From assembly GCA_902805475.1 (NCBI GenBank), contig CADCSX010000010.1, forward strand, positions 1,230,001 through 1,294,000: 64,000 nucleotides of DNA, given 5' to 3'. The position numbers were made by a program, and so were the translations under genes. Below are positions 46,840 to 57,422 of this stretch, piece by piece; the stretch's first letter is position 1, and each line of letters opens with the position of its first letter. Origin of the DNA: Entonaema liquescens (lineage: Eukaryota; Ascomycota; Sordariomycetes; Xylariales; Xylariaceae). Under the pieces are notes generated by a model that was not told the DNA's origin, made no database searches, and saw nothing but the letters and a program-made list of their open reading frames with translations.

Positions 46840-49800
46840 ATGAACTTCGCTATTGAGGTTCCGGGGACCGCGACACCCCTAAACTACCATGAGCTCCTTC
46901 GTACCCTTCAGACAGCATCATCATCCCATGATAACAGCAAACGTCAGGCTGCTGGCCAACAGCTCACAGCCTGGGAGTCCAACCCAGACTACTACCCAAC
47001 TCTCCAGGTATATTATTTTCGCTTTGCGCTTCTCTTCGGACTATCTTGTCACTAATAATATTCATTGTAATAGTCTATTTTCCTCGACAAAAGCTCACCC
47101 CAAGATGCTAGGTTTCTTGCAATCATCCAACTCAAAAACGGCGTCGATCGATTTTGGCGGCTTCAGAGTGTCCAGAACGCCATCCCCGCGGCTGCGAAGC
47201 AAATAATACGAGAGAGGCTTTTCCGAGGGACCACTAGTGAAGGTGATAGGCAACTTGCTCTACACAACGCTCTAGTTATTGCTAAGGTAGTCCGCACCGA
47301 CTTTCCCACGGCGTGGCCTACTCCCTTAAACGACCTTATACAAATTCTAAGAGCAACCAAAGATGGCGATCAAGTCGAGCTCTCGGGTGCTTTAATGATA
47401 CTCCTGAGAATAGTTAAGGAACTTGGAACAGCACGTCTGCGTAAATCTCAGACTACGCTTCAGTCTATCACACCAGAGCTCGTATATGTTCTCGGCGAAA
47501 TATATCATGCCAAAACTAGTCTTTGGATAGCTTTCTTAACCAACGGTCGCGAAGACGAGGATGGGGATGAGGCTTTACTGGCAATGGAAAACAGCCTTGA
47601 TGCCATTAAGAGTCTCCGCCGGCTTCTGATAGTCGGTTATGAGTACCCACACAAGGACAAGACCGTCCAACAAGTTTGGAGCTTCTCTCAAGAGCAATTT
47701 GCCCAATTTCTCAACTTCATCAACAGTGACTCGCGAAAGATAGCACGCTATGCCGATCTCTTAGGAAAGCACCTTATGCAATTCACGAAACTCCATATTG
47801 ATATGGCTTCACACCATCCTGCAAGCTTTGCCTCTCTTCCAAACTCTCTAGATCTTGTCCGTGCATATTGGGACCTTACCGCTAAATTTGCAGAAGTGTT
47901 TAATAAATCGGATGGAATACGACAAGAGACATCCGGATCAGGACAGTCTAAGGCCAAAATCGAGGGGCCCGTCCAAGAGAGGTTAGCATTGAAGGGACTA
48001 CTTCTAGTAAGACAGTGCGTAAGGATAGTCCACTTCCCCCAACAGACGATCCGTTATCGTTCGAAAGATATTATAGAAGAACAACAACACGCAGTCAAAT
48101 TTTTGGGCGCTGAATTACTCAAAGACGATGTCGTTACCCAGATAGCCAACGTCCTAATCACTCACTTTTTCATATTTCGCAAAGCGGATCTGGATGCTTG
48201 GGATGAAGATCCACAGGAATGGGAGCAACAAGAAGAAGCCGAAGGTAATGCTTATGAGTGGGAAGTGAGGCCTTGTGCAGAAAAGTTGTTCTTGGATCTT
48301 CTTACACACTATAAGCATCTACTACTACAGCCCCTCATATCATATTTCAGTACAGTTCAGAATCCCCAAACAGATATTATCACTAGAGAAGCGGTATATA
48401 CTGCCATGGGATTGGCTGCTCCACTAGTCAGCGATGAATTTGACTTTGAAGGTATGCTGAAGACGACAATAGCCGCTGATGCCCAGCAAACTGGTCCATT
48501 AGCTCGAGTCATCAGGCGAAGAATTGCCATCCTTATAAGTCAATGGGTGCCCGTCAAAATATCGAGAGGAGCCCGCCCACTGATTTACGAAATATTCCGA
48601 CATTTCCTGAACCCTGAAGATGAATGCAACGACATTGTTGTTCGTATTACGGCTGCGCGGCAATTCAAGATAATCTTCGATGAACTAGGATTTGAGGGGC
48701 ACTTGTTCTCTCCATATGCTCCCGACGTGCTTATGCGGCTCATCAGGCTATTAGAAGAGGCCGAGGTTGACGAGACTAAGCTAGCGATACTTGAATCAAC
48801 AAGGAGCCTCATACAGCGCATGGAAACACATGTTTCCAGTTTCGGCGACATGGTAATGAATGCAATACCCGGAATCTGGGAGTCTGCGGGTGACCTAGGC
48901 TTCATGATGAAGCAGTCAGTTTTAGCCATCATACAAGCAGTGGTGATGTCTATGAAGACGGAGTCCCAGAGATACCAACCTATGATTTTACCGCTAATAG
49001 CTGAAGCCACGCGAGAAGGTACCGAGCTATATTTGTATCTCATCGAGGAAGCCCTAGACCTATGGTCCAACATCTTATATCAAAGCGAGTCTCCCTTATC
49101 GCCGGAGCTCATCAGTCTGGCTGAGACTGCTATCGATCAATTGTCAAAACAGAACGAGCATGCTTTTACATATACAAGCATCCTCGGCTGTTACATCATA
49201 CTCGCACCAGAGGTCATTCTTGAAGATCGGTATAGACGTCCAGCCGTCACGGCTCTCTCCAATTCGCTTGGTGCGAAGAGTCGTGAACTCGTAAGCATCA
49301 CCGTACGATATACAGAATCATTAATACGGTTGTCTCATGAACTAGGTGGCACGTCTGGGCTACGAGTTGTTATCCAGGACATGATGGAGACAGGATTCCT
49401 CACTTCAGTCTTCGAAGGCATACATGACTCCTTTGAAGCCCACCAAACAACTGGGCCCAAAAAGAAGCAATGTCGCGTGAGCTCTCAAAACATAATAGAC
49501 TACTTTGCGATCCTATCTCGAATCGCTGTTAGTGACCCAGCCATGTTCGTGGAGTTGCTCGCCTCACTTGGGCCCTTGGATCAGGTTTGGAACTGGCTCA
49601 GCATCGAGTGGTTTAGTTCATTTGATAGTATAGCCGATAACAATCGACATAAGCTGAATCTTCTAGCCCTAACGCGACTTCTCGAGCTTCCCCAACCAAT
49701 GCAAGACCTCGTCCTCCTCAAGCTCCAGGATTATTTCTCAATGTGGACCAGCGTCTTGGTTCAGATAATAAGCGCCGAGCCACCTACTATCGGCGATGAT

Positions 49801-50007
49801 ATGCTTGTCGTCACTGACGAATTGGAGCCCACTGAATGGGACACGGCAAAGGATATTAGGGAGAGGGCGTTGTTTGCGACCGATCCAGTGAAGACAGTCC
49901 AGTCTCTCTCGTTCGTGAAAGAAAACTCAACGACCTGGTACAGAGAGTTGGCGGAGGACAAGCTTTCCAGGATAATTGGGCCGTTAACGTCGACAAAGAA
50001 GTTATAG
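46840..50007 (+). CDS. KAP120: Importin-beta family karyopherin, Kap120/importin-11 type
   Basis: A nuclear transport receptor that in yeast carries selected cargo through the nuclear pore. I read two exons, 46840..47007 and 47074..50007, with a 66-nt intron, giving 1033 aa. Splicing joins YPTLQ to SIFLDKSSPQDARFLAI and restores the importin-beta N-terminal (Ran-binding) domain at about residues 35-110, including KNGVDRFW. The rest is HEAT-like helical repeats. The stretch DLDAWDEDPQEWEQQEEAEG, with the following helices, is characteristic of the Kap120/importin-11 branch rather than Kap95 or Kap60 partners. Length is close to yeast Kap120. The frame is open from end to end. The gene is convergent with the DUF423 gene. 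Confidence 0.88.
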
Positions 50008-50719
50008 CGGGCTTTCAAGCCATAGCCGCGGCACCCAGTGGCGAAGCGTAGTGCGTATCGAAACTGAAGGAAATGCAAGATGAAATGGAATTGAAGCAGG
50101 ACTTATTGAAGGTGCGTCTTGGAGGGAGGGGGATGGGGTGTGATGATGTATAGGGACGGCCGTGTTGGACCGTGCTGTCACAAGCATCCCAGTATCGTTT
50201 TAGTAGGACGAAAGTGGCGAGAATCAGGCCGAGCTTTGCTGCTTACCTGCTTCATTTAATCGCAATTGAAAGATACCACGAATGACGAGCTATTCGGAGC
50301 CCAGGGGTTGGCTTGCCATGATTCTTGTCTGACTACCAAGAATAGCTTAGCATAGCTTAGGTACCTATAAATATGGACTGCCACATTTATGTATGAATGA
50401 ACTTTGGTCGTTGGAGATATTGTTGGAGCTATCCATAAGTATGTAGGTAATTGAAGAATGGTAACTTAAAATATGGAGTGACTAGGCGTAGAAACTAGAT
50501 GAAGAGTGGTGATGGTAATCATTCAAAAGGCAGCAGCTACATCTACAATGAGATTGCGCCCATATGGGTAGTCCGGTTATTCGTCACTATCATTCTTCCT
50601 ACTACCCCCTCTAGCATAAGACTACGATATCGTAAGCCCAGACGAGTATATATACACCTAAGAACCATAGGGCCTTTAGCTACAAATCATGTACGAGAAT
50701 GCAGAGTCCAGCTCTCTTT
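50008..50719. other. Convergent 3' intergenic region
   Basis: 712 bp between the KAP120 stop and the DUF423 stop. It is low complexity in places, with no gene seen. Confidence 0.6.
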
Positions 50720-51281
50720 TTACTTCAGAGCGAGCGCAACCCAGCCGCCAATCACTGGTCACGGAATTAGCATATATTTCTCTCTCCCTCCGTCCCTCCC
50801 CCCCTCTCTCTCTCTCTCTCTCTCTGTGCGTAATACGACAAACAAGTACAAAAAAAAGGGGGGGGCAGGGGGGGGAAAGGGGTATAAACGCACAACACAA
50901 ACCACCAAGCGGCGTCACGGGGCCAAGGAAGCGAAAGCGAGCCGGGCTCCAGACGAGCAGGTACAAGCTGCCGCTAAAGAAGGTCATGCCGGTGGTGAAC
51001 AGGACGCCGGAGACGGGGTTCTGGACCTGCGCGGCGACGAGCAGCGCCACCGAGTGCACCAGCTGGTAGTGCGCGGCGGTGGCCCAGTTCGCCAGCTTGG
51101 CCGGGTCCGAGATGGCTTTCTTCAGCCCGTGGGCGCCGAAGGCGCCGAGGCCGACGGCCGATGCGCCGTACAGACAGGCGAGGGTCCAGTACATGCTGCT
51201 GCTGCTGCGGGGCTGGCGGCGGGTTGTGGTGGTGGTGGTGCTGGTTGTGAGGAGGGCGGTGCGCTCGTTGGAGGGGGGCAT
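50720..51281 (-). CDS. DUF423/TMEM256-like small membrane protein
   Basis: A four-helix inner-membrane-type protein of unknown function. Exon 1 starts at 51281 with a Thr/Arg-rich lead (residues 1-28). The family body follows: YWTLACLYGASAVGLGAFGAHGL, then a second pair of helices, then RFRFLGPVTPLGG. The obvious reading frame then runs into a GC/CT-rich stretch that does not look coding. I propose a second exon of only 35 nt, 50754..50720, reached through a CCAG acceptor; it supplies IGGWVALALK and a stop, the expected final helix. The donor is either 50902 (GTTTGT) or 50896 (GTTGTG); the latter keeps PLGGL and gives about 139 aa. The intron of about 140 nt carries the CT microsatellite. Family call good, donor uncertain. 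Confidence 0.8.
50803..50825. repeat. (CT)n repeat inside DUF423 intron
   Basis: About eleven CT units next to C- and G-rich runs within the proposed intron. This helps explain why the reading frame appears to extend through it. Confidence 0.8.
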
Positions 51282-51802
51282 GGCCGAGGAAGGGTGGCGT
51301 GGTGGAGGTTGGGGATTGGAGGTCGGGAGGTGGAAGATGGTGAAGCAAATGCAATTAATGTACCACCCCGGAAGCTCCGGTTTGTTGTACGAGATTACCT
51401 AATGTTACCTATGTAGGTAGGTATACGAGCTGGCGAACCTTAGCTCCCGCTTTTAGCTGCATTGGCGGGTTACATTTGTTTACACTGATTTGTTTAGCAG
51501 GCAGGGGGAACGGACGTATCGTATCACCTTCAACTTTGAACTTCAACTTTACACTTATGGGATTTACTTAGGTAGGTAATCTTCGTGGTTTATAATGAAA
51601 GCTTCTATTTTCTATCTAGGGGAAATTATAATTTGCTATGATTACGCTGTTCTTATTTAATATGAGTTTCTAAATCGCCGTACCAAGGCTTCCCTGTTAA
51701 GGTCAAAATGCCTCGCTTTTAGGTCGCGTTGTATAAAACCGACCAACCCATCCCAAATCACCCAAACGCGAAAAAAAAAAAAAAGAAATACCGTCGTTAC
51801 TC
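51282..51802. other. Short intergenic region between two minus-strand genes
   Basis: 521 bp, with two TAGGTAGGTA-type motifs (near 51411 and 51570) and a poly-A run at 51770. It must hold the promoter of the DUF423 gene and the 3' end of its neighbour. Confidence 0.5.
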
Positions 51803-53224
51803 CTAATGCCATTTGCTCGTCGTTGCAGCTTCACTCTGTAGTTGGTCAATATCAAGCACGCAGTCATCTTCCATATGGCCACCTTCCATATGGCCACCTT
51901 CCATATGGCCACCTTTCATATGGTCATCTTCCATATCGTAGTAACCAGGAGGTGCGTCTTCCGGATTAGGGCACCATGGGAGCCTGTCATCGAGCGGCAA
52001 TATTATGTCGTTCAATCGTGGTATACTCTCCTTAGCCAGCATTGCAGCTGTCCCTAGCTGATCGCGTAGATAAAGACCCTTGCTCTTCAGATAATCCTTT
52101 GCGGACTTCCAGAACGGTTGATGGGGGATCTTTTCGACCTTGACTGTTACCCCGTCTATGGTGCGGCCATCATAACTGCTTATGAATCTCTCCAGTGTTT
52201 GATTGTCCTTGAAACAGACGCATCCTCGAGTCATGCCCGTTGCGTGAATGCCGGGACAGTGTGGTTCATATTGTGGGTGTAGCGGGTCGAGTCGGTCGGC
52301 GGCAACCCCGATGGGTTGGTATTCTTGCGTTGCGGCAGCTAGCTTCTGGCCAGAATTCATGCTGTGGGGTAGAGCCGACTCCTCGTTATAGATCATCGCC
52401 TTGTACGGCATGAATCTGAAGGATTCTATCCGTTCTTCGACCGCCGTTTCGGGAAACTTCTTCTCTCTAAGTATGAGCTTTTGCACATTCTCTGGGTATT
52501 GCATCCCGTCTAGCACAGCCAGTGCTTTCACTGCTTCGTTCATGACCATGCGATTCCCCCAAAGACCTATATTGTCAATGAAGTTGTAGCCAAAGGTATC
52601 AAGGATGGCCCTCATGTCGGCTTTCATGCCGGTCAAGGTCGGAGAAGCTACTTCGATCATCCTATGGAGGTCTATCCAGCGGGGGAACATTTTGCTGAAA
52701 TGTACGAAGTCCAAGCCTATGCGCTCGACATCCTTTTGTAGGGAGAAGCCGAGAAGTACAAGCTTTCGGTCTGGGATACCTTCGCAAAGCTGTTCCAAAG
52801 CCTTGGCTAATTTCATGTTTACTCGTGGTCTGACGACTTCCTCCCGACCTATCATGTAAATCTTGAACGACATAGCCTTAACCTGGTGTTCCAGTGCGAA
52901 GAGATCAATGAATGCTACCTTATCATTGCCCCAGATTTGCTCCTCGAGTCTGGGTAAAAGCGCCATGCTAACATCAAAGACCCCCCAAATCCCCGGCGTC
53001 GGTTTGACATCCAGGGCCACGAAAACGGTATCAGCATGCAATTTCCCAACCGCTTTCATAGTAGGTACATATCGTTTTATCAAGTTATCTAGTTGTTTTT
53101 GGCAGAAAATCCTGCTCCTGTCCAGGCGAGGCATCAGTCTGTTTCCCCGCCAGGAAGACTCGTCGAACTGTGATGTGTCCTTGGATTTCGCCAAGTGGCG
53201 ATAGAAGCGTTGAAACCCAAACAT
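51803..53224 (-). CDS. Gfd2/YDR514C-like protein
   Basis: Single exon, 473 aa. Residues about 60-270 resemble the fungal Gfd2/YDR514C C-terminal domain, an RNase-H-like fold: a first strand with acidic residue (TVFVALDVKPTPGIWG), then KLVLLGFSLQKDVERIGLDF and the helix GYNFIDNIGLWGNRMVMNEAVKAL. In yeast, Gfd2 is linked to mRNA export through Dbp5; whether this protein is an active nuclease is unknown. An RNA-binding-like strand (TRGCVCFKDNQTLERFI) follows at about 340. The C-terminus holds a five-residue repeat (HMEGG, about four copies) encoded by a 15-nt minisatellite. The start has no strong competitor downstream. Family call moderate; the frame is intact. Confidence 0.7.
   Translation of the reverse strand: MFGFQRFYRHLAKSKDTSQFDESSWRGNRLMPRLDRSRIFCQKQLDNLIKRYVPTMKAVGKLHADTVFVALDVKPTPGIWGVFDVSMALLPRLEEQIWGNDKVAFIDLFALEHQVKAMSFKIYMIGREEVVRPRVNMKLAKALEQLCEGIPDRKLVLLGFSLQKDVERIGLDFVHFSKMFPRWIDLHRMIEVASPTLTGMKADMRAILDTFGYNFIDNIGLWGNRMVMNEAVKALAVLDGMQYPENVQKLILREKKFPETAVEERIESFRFMPYKAMIYNEESALPHSMNSGQKLAAATQEYQPIGVAADRLDPLHPQYEPHCPGIHATGMTRGCVCFKDNQTLERFISSYDGRTIDGVTVKVEKIPHQPFWKSAKDYLKSKGLYLRDQLGTAAMLAKESIPRLNDIILPLDDRLPWCPNPEDAPPGYYDMEDDHMKGGHMEGGHMEGGHMEDDCVLDIDQLQSEAATTSKWH
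51871..51930. repeat. 15-nt coding minisatellite
   Basis: Three perfect copies of a 15-nt unit (CCATATGGCCACCTT) plus one diverged copy lie in the 3' coding part of the Gfd2-like gene. Each copy encodes five residues and contains an NdeI-like CATATG. Confidence 0.9.
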
Positions 53225-55008
53225 GGCTTCGGGAGATCCTCTAAATTTGTCGGCGTATATATGTTGTAAGTCTGGAGTTGGTGGTTGTGTTTTTGTATAT
53301 GTGCGCTTTAATGCCGTTGTGATATTTGGTAGCAGGATGATCTAATCGTGAAGAAACTGTTAACAAAAGCGAAGGGTATGGAGAAAGTGTTTCTGGAGGT
53401 AAATAAATCAAAGCAATTCTCCTGCGCCTCTCGTTGCGAAATTTAGAATTTTGTAAACAGAACATTATGGGCACTTATACTTCGGGGAACTGTCTTAGCA
53501 CAAATAGTCGAAGAGTTATATGATTATTGGCTGCTCGTAAAGTTCGACGATACTAGTAATAACTACACTTAACCATGGATATCTTATTCATAATTCCTAC
53601 TCGCTGCTAATAGGCATAGTTTCCTCGGTGGTCTTGAGGTTTGTGTTAGAATTCTAGATGAGACATCTGGAACAAAGCGTCTGTTCGGTATATATAGCCC
53701 TAGGCTTCCATAGCTAGGTTTAAAGTTCCTTGCGGAATGACAAAGTTGTTTCCATGCTTCTTGCTCTGCCTCGTGACAGTTTGGCGTTCTAAAAAAGGGG
53801 GGGCAATCTGCAATCTAGTCGGCGCTATGATAGTCTGAACATAAGCGTATAAGGTTTAACAGGGCTGAAGTAAAATTCTAGTTGAGACGATGCATAGTCC
53901 AGGCGTCTCATGGAAGGGTACTACAAGCATCGATATAGCTGCGGCCCAAGTGTACGCTTGTAGTGCTAAAGTGTAGACATTCCTGAGGCTTCAACATTGG
54001 TCGATAGTTAAAGTCTTAGAAGAAACACCCTAAATGAGTATCGGTGCGTATTGCGAGAAGGGGGGCACGAACCAATAAACGATACTTAGAGATTATGTAA
54101 ATCAAGTATCACTTGATCAGCTATTACGAATTAATGGCTGCGATTCGATACTATGTGTACGTCATGTCAGATTCTACTCCGAATTCACTAACGGCGAGAA
54201 CTTCAGCAAGCAATGAAGTTCAATTGGACACGGGATAGAATGAATGGCAACTAGCACACCCTCATCAAGAGGGGTCGATGCATCGAGACCTCTTAGCTCA
54301 GTCTTTACAGAGAAAATAACGCTACTCCAATACCGCAGACTAGGACGTGCCAGACGTCGTCTCCTGAGACCAACAAATAGAGGGATGGCATATGTCAATT
54401 GTCCAAAGCGTCTCGCCACCTAGCCAATCACTCGACAGTTTCGCATTTGTAGGACCACAGGCATAATATTGATAATAATTTGGTCTATCTCCCAAACCGA
54501 ACAATACGTTTGGATACCTAGCGATATGTCACTGACGTAGATCTTAGGCGATTCAGGGGGGTTCCCTTTTCGGGTGTTAAGGCGCGGTCTTACATCAAAT
54601 TTCGCACAGCTAAACACGCCGGCCTGAGAAATATGCTACGCTGCTTATGCAAAACCCGATAGCTAAGCTTCTTAGAAATGAGGAATACTGCCTTGCCGAG
54701 CAGGGAATATCTGGTCAGCTACATGATGCGGGTTGCATCATGCTGTCGGGATTGCTGATAAGGGTACGAAGGAGCGGCCAGAACCAGCCTTACGACAGTA
54801 GCGCACGTAGCCAAACCCGAGCCCAGGATTCGGTTACCTCTATAGGCATAATAAATATGATGGCGCATCCTGTGGTTATTGCTTGGTTTTTTCCTTGCTC
54901 CGTTCTGTACATTTCAACTGTCTCGACTCGCGTGCCCCTGAGGCTCACTCGAAGATAAATACCCTTTCGCTCACTTGTACATATTCGGGTACCTGATATT
55001 ATACAAGA
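53225..55008. other. Intergenic region, no supported gene
   Basis: 1.8 kb. It contains only short ORFs and an 8-bp inverted repeat (CATGATGC/GCATCATG) at 54722-54742. The right end is the promoter of the Cys-rich membrane protein gene. Confidence 0.5.
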
Positions 55009-56083
55009 ATGTTGAAAGTTACACTCGTAAAGAGCATCTTGCTCTTCGTCCTTGAAGGCTATCTAGTCTTACAGGTGTTAGCTGCGACATGCTACCATCT
55101 TGACGGGACGAATGCGGGACCATCAAACGCACTATGCAATCCTAAGTAGGTAGACTTGGCTTTCTCCTTTCTTTTCCTCTCGTCGGGCCTGACTCGTCCT
55201 ATAAAATAGAGCCTAATCTTAGACCAACTCGTTTTTGTATTATGTATTAATAGTATACGCCCTAGTGCTACCGGCGCGGAAGGATCTCATAGCGCATGTT
55301 GCAACGCAGAAAACGCAGACGCATGCCTATCAACTGGCCTCTGTCTGAACACCGGTGCTCGTCAGCAGAGCCATGTGCTATGGTCGACGGCATGCACAGA
55401 CCCCACGTTTAAAGACCCGAGCTGTCCTCAATACTGTCTTGGACGTTAGTCGATCATCTTCTCCCCCTTAATAGTGCGCTAGCTAATAGGGGCCGAAAGT
55501 CAAGATTGATAATGCTCATCTGAGAACTTGCAACGATACTTTCTTCTGTTGCGAGGCTGATTCGAATATATTAACGGCGCAAGAATGCTGCGATAATTCC
55601 TTTAAGTTAACGCAACCCATCGGCCACGTTATCGCACAGCTGCAGTCTGGTGCTGCGTCCGCACCTCTTGTTACAGCCTCTCCGGCCGCCTCCGACTTAC
55701 CAAATACCGCTTCCCCGACGGAGAGTTCATCGAAGGTCACTTCCGGTGCCATAGCGGGACTGATTGTTGAAGGCGTTATTATTGCACTCTCCTTTGCAGG
55801 GCTAGGATTCATGATCTGGCGGAGCAGGCAGTTAAGTCGGAAATTGAAGGAAGCTAGAGCCTCTCGAGATGCAAGTGCTCGGCACCAGCAACATCAGTGG
55901 CCGTACCATCCTCCATCACATGCTGGTACAGGTCCCCAAATGGCTGCGTACGACTATGACAATGCCACCGAAATAGGGCCTCCCGAGACCTACACAGAAC
56001 TCCCGGGACCGGACGTTGTTGGCTCGGAGCTCTCGTCCGAGCCGAAAAGCCCAAGGTCTCCGACTAACGGGTTACAGAAATAA
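55009..56083 (+). CDS. Secreted-type Cys-rich single-pass membrane protein
   Basis: No single frame shows this gene; I assembled it from three exons, 55009..55145, 55254..55444 and 55500..56083 (introns of 108 and 55 nt), giving 303 aa. Exon 1 starts MLKVTLVKSILLFVLEGY and reads on through LVLQVLAA, a good signal peptide, followed by TCYHLDGT. Exon 2 continues the extracellular domain with paired and single cysteines (SACCN, DACLSTGLCL, ACTDPTF, SCPQYCLG). Exon 3 adds FFCCEA and ECCDN, a Ser/Thr/Pro linker, a transmembrane helix (AGLIVEGVIIALSFAGLGFM), a basic stop-transfer (WRSRQLSRKLKEARASR) and a Pro-rich cytoplasmic tail. This order matches a widespread uncharacterised fungal surface-protein architecture. 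It may be a sensor or wall-anchored protein; no ligand can be inferred. The acceptor of exon 3 (AAAG) is the weakest splice call. Confidence 0.75.
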
Positions 56084-56678
56084 TGGAGCTACGAAGGTCG
56101 TTATCGATACTCTTGCTCAGGTGCCAATCAGTTCGGGATATCCTATCCAAATTCAGCTGGAGTAACCTCATATAGATAATTCATTGGGTATGCACGAGAC
56201 ATCAAACCCGATTCTCGCGGTATAACAGGGACTGATACGGAAGGGGAATAGGGTATAGATTACAGGTAATGTACTTATAAAATAAGACTGGAATATTTAC
56301 TTTCTACATAGCCTCCATGATCTATAGTTCACATACTACGGGATGGAGATTCTCTTGATTGCATTCAATAAGGCAGTGTTCATCAATAACTCTCTGTTCA
56401 CCCCTGAGCGCGTAGCATATCCTTATTTAATAAACTGTTCCAGGGTGTGCATTACGAACTGTCTCTAAATAATGTCTTTGTATATGATCTATCGGCGCTC
56501 GAAGTTGGTGTTTACAATCAAGGGTTATATTCGTAAACAATCAGTTCTTAACGACGCCCTTATAAGTGTAGCATCCTGCATAACCACAAGAATAATAACA
56601 ATATACATTCACACCTCACAGCATCTAAATATCATAGCATCACAGCATCATACTAATCTCATTATTTTTACGTCAGAT
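56084..56678. other. Intergenic region / RING gene promoter
   Basis: 595 bp. Its right half is open in the frame of the RING gene but reads as low-quality protein (Ile/Thr/His-rich), so I take it as 5' UTR and promoter. Confidence 0.5.
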
Positions 56679-57422
56679 ATGCAACCATTCACGCCCCAAC
56701 AAAGCGAGCCGGAGCAGGCCGCTAATCAGACTATAACAGTTGAAAGCCAGTATTTCCCTGAGGTTCTGAATTGCTTTAACGAACATGGGCACCTCAATAA
56801 CCCGAATGTTGACTTTAAAATCCTCTGCTATGTTTGTCAAAGTGCCAGGATAGGTTTCATAAACCATGATTTTGAAAGAAGGTCGGTGAACGTCCATGAG
56901 CCCTTTGCTGTTCTGCCTAGATGTGGCCACGCTTTTGGCTATGAATGCATATTAAATTGGATTCTGGTGGATCCCAGGTGCCCAACGTGTCGTAAGGAAG
57001 TCTTCCGTAGTAGGAGAGAACCTAAAATATTCCACATATTTGGGACTTGTTCAGCCGAAGAGCAGCCTCTAGAGATACTCGCTATTAGGGGCAGTCTTCG
57101 TCTAGACGAGCCAGACGAACCGCCAGCGGAAGCGGAAGCGGCAACGCAAGCGCAAGCGCAAGCGGCAGCGGAAGAGACAGTGGCAGCGGCAATGGCAAGG
57201 GTAACGGCGGCGGCAGATGCGGCGGCGGCGGCAGTGGCGGCGGCAACAGCAGCGTTGGGGGCGAGGGAGGCTCTTGAACAGGAGAGGAATGAACCTCAGG
57301 CTATGATAGATATGCCTGCTGTACGTAGCTTGGATGACTTTTTTCGTCGACTTGAACAACAAGAACAACAAGAACGACAAGAACAGCAAGAGCGGCAAGA
57401 AGGGCAAGAAGAGCAAGAATAA
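56679..57422 (+). CDS. RING-finger protein with Ala and Gln/Glu repeats
   Basis: 247 aa from the ATG at 56679. The frame is open further upstream to 56472, but that part is unlike protein. The RING lies at about residues 50-104: CYVC, then RCGH with FGYEC, then a WILVDPRCPTC end, fitting a C3HC4/C3H2C3-type zinc-binding E3 ubiquitin ligase domain. A central Ala-rich segment (about 150-200) and a tail of three-residue QQE/RQE units are low-complexity and probably coiled-coil or disordered. The substrate is unknown. The DNA of the tail is a run of GCAAGC-like and CAAGAA-like units, prone to expansion. It looks like a lineage-specific gene family member, an impression I cannot test here. Confidence 0.7.
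   Translation: MQPFTPQQSEPEQAANQTITVESQYFPEVLNCFNEHGHLNNPNVDFKILCYVCQSARIGFINHDFERRSVNVHEPFAVLPRCGHAFGYECILNWILVDPRCPTCRKEVFRSRREPKIFHIFGTCSAEEQPLEILAIRGSLRLDEPDEPPAEAEAATQAQAQAAAEETVAAAMARVTAAADAAAAAVAAATAALGAREALEQERNEPQAMIDMPAVRSLDDFFRRLEQQEQQERQEQQERQEGQEEQE

Noticed and set aside
50689..51402. Plus-strand ORFs opposite the DUF423 gene
   Set aside because: They are shadows of the minus-strand exon and the CT/GGT low-complexity sequence.
56472..56678. N-terminal extension of the RING protein
   Set aside because: The extension is open but reads as Ile/Thr/His-rich filler; the Met at 56679 begins the protein-like sequence.
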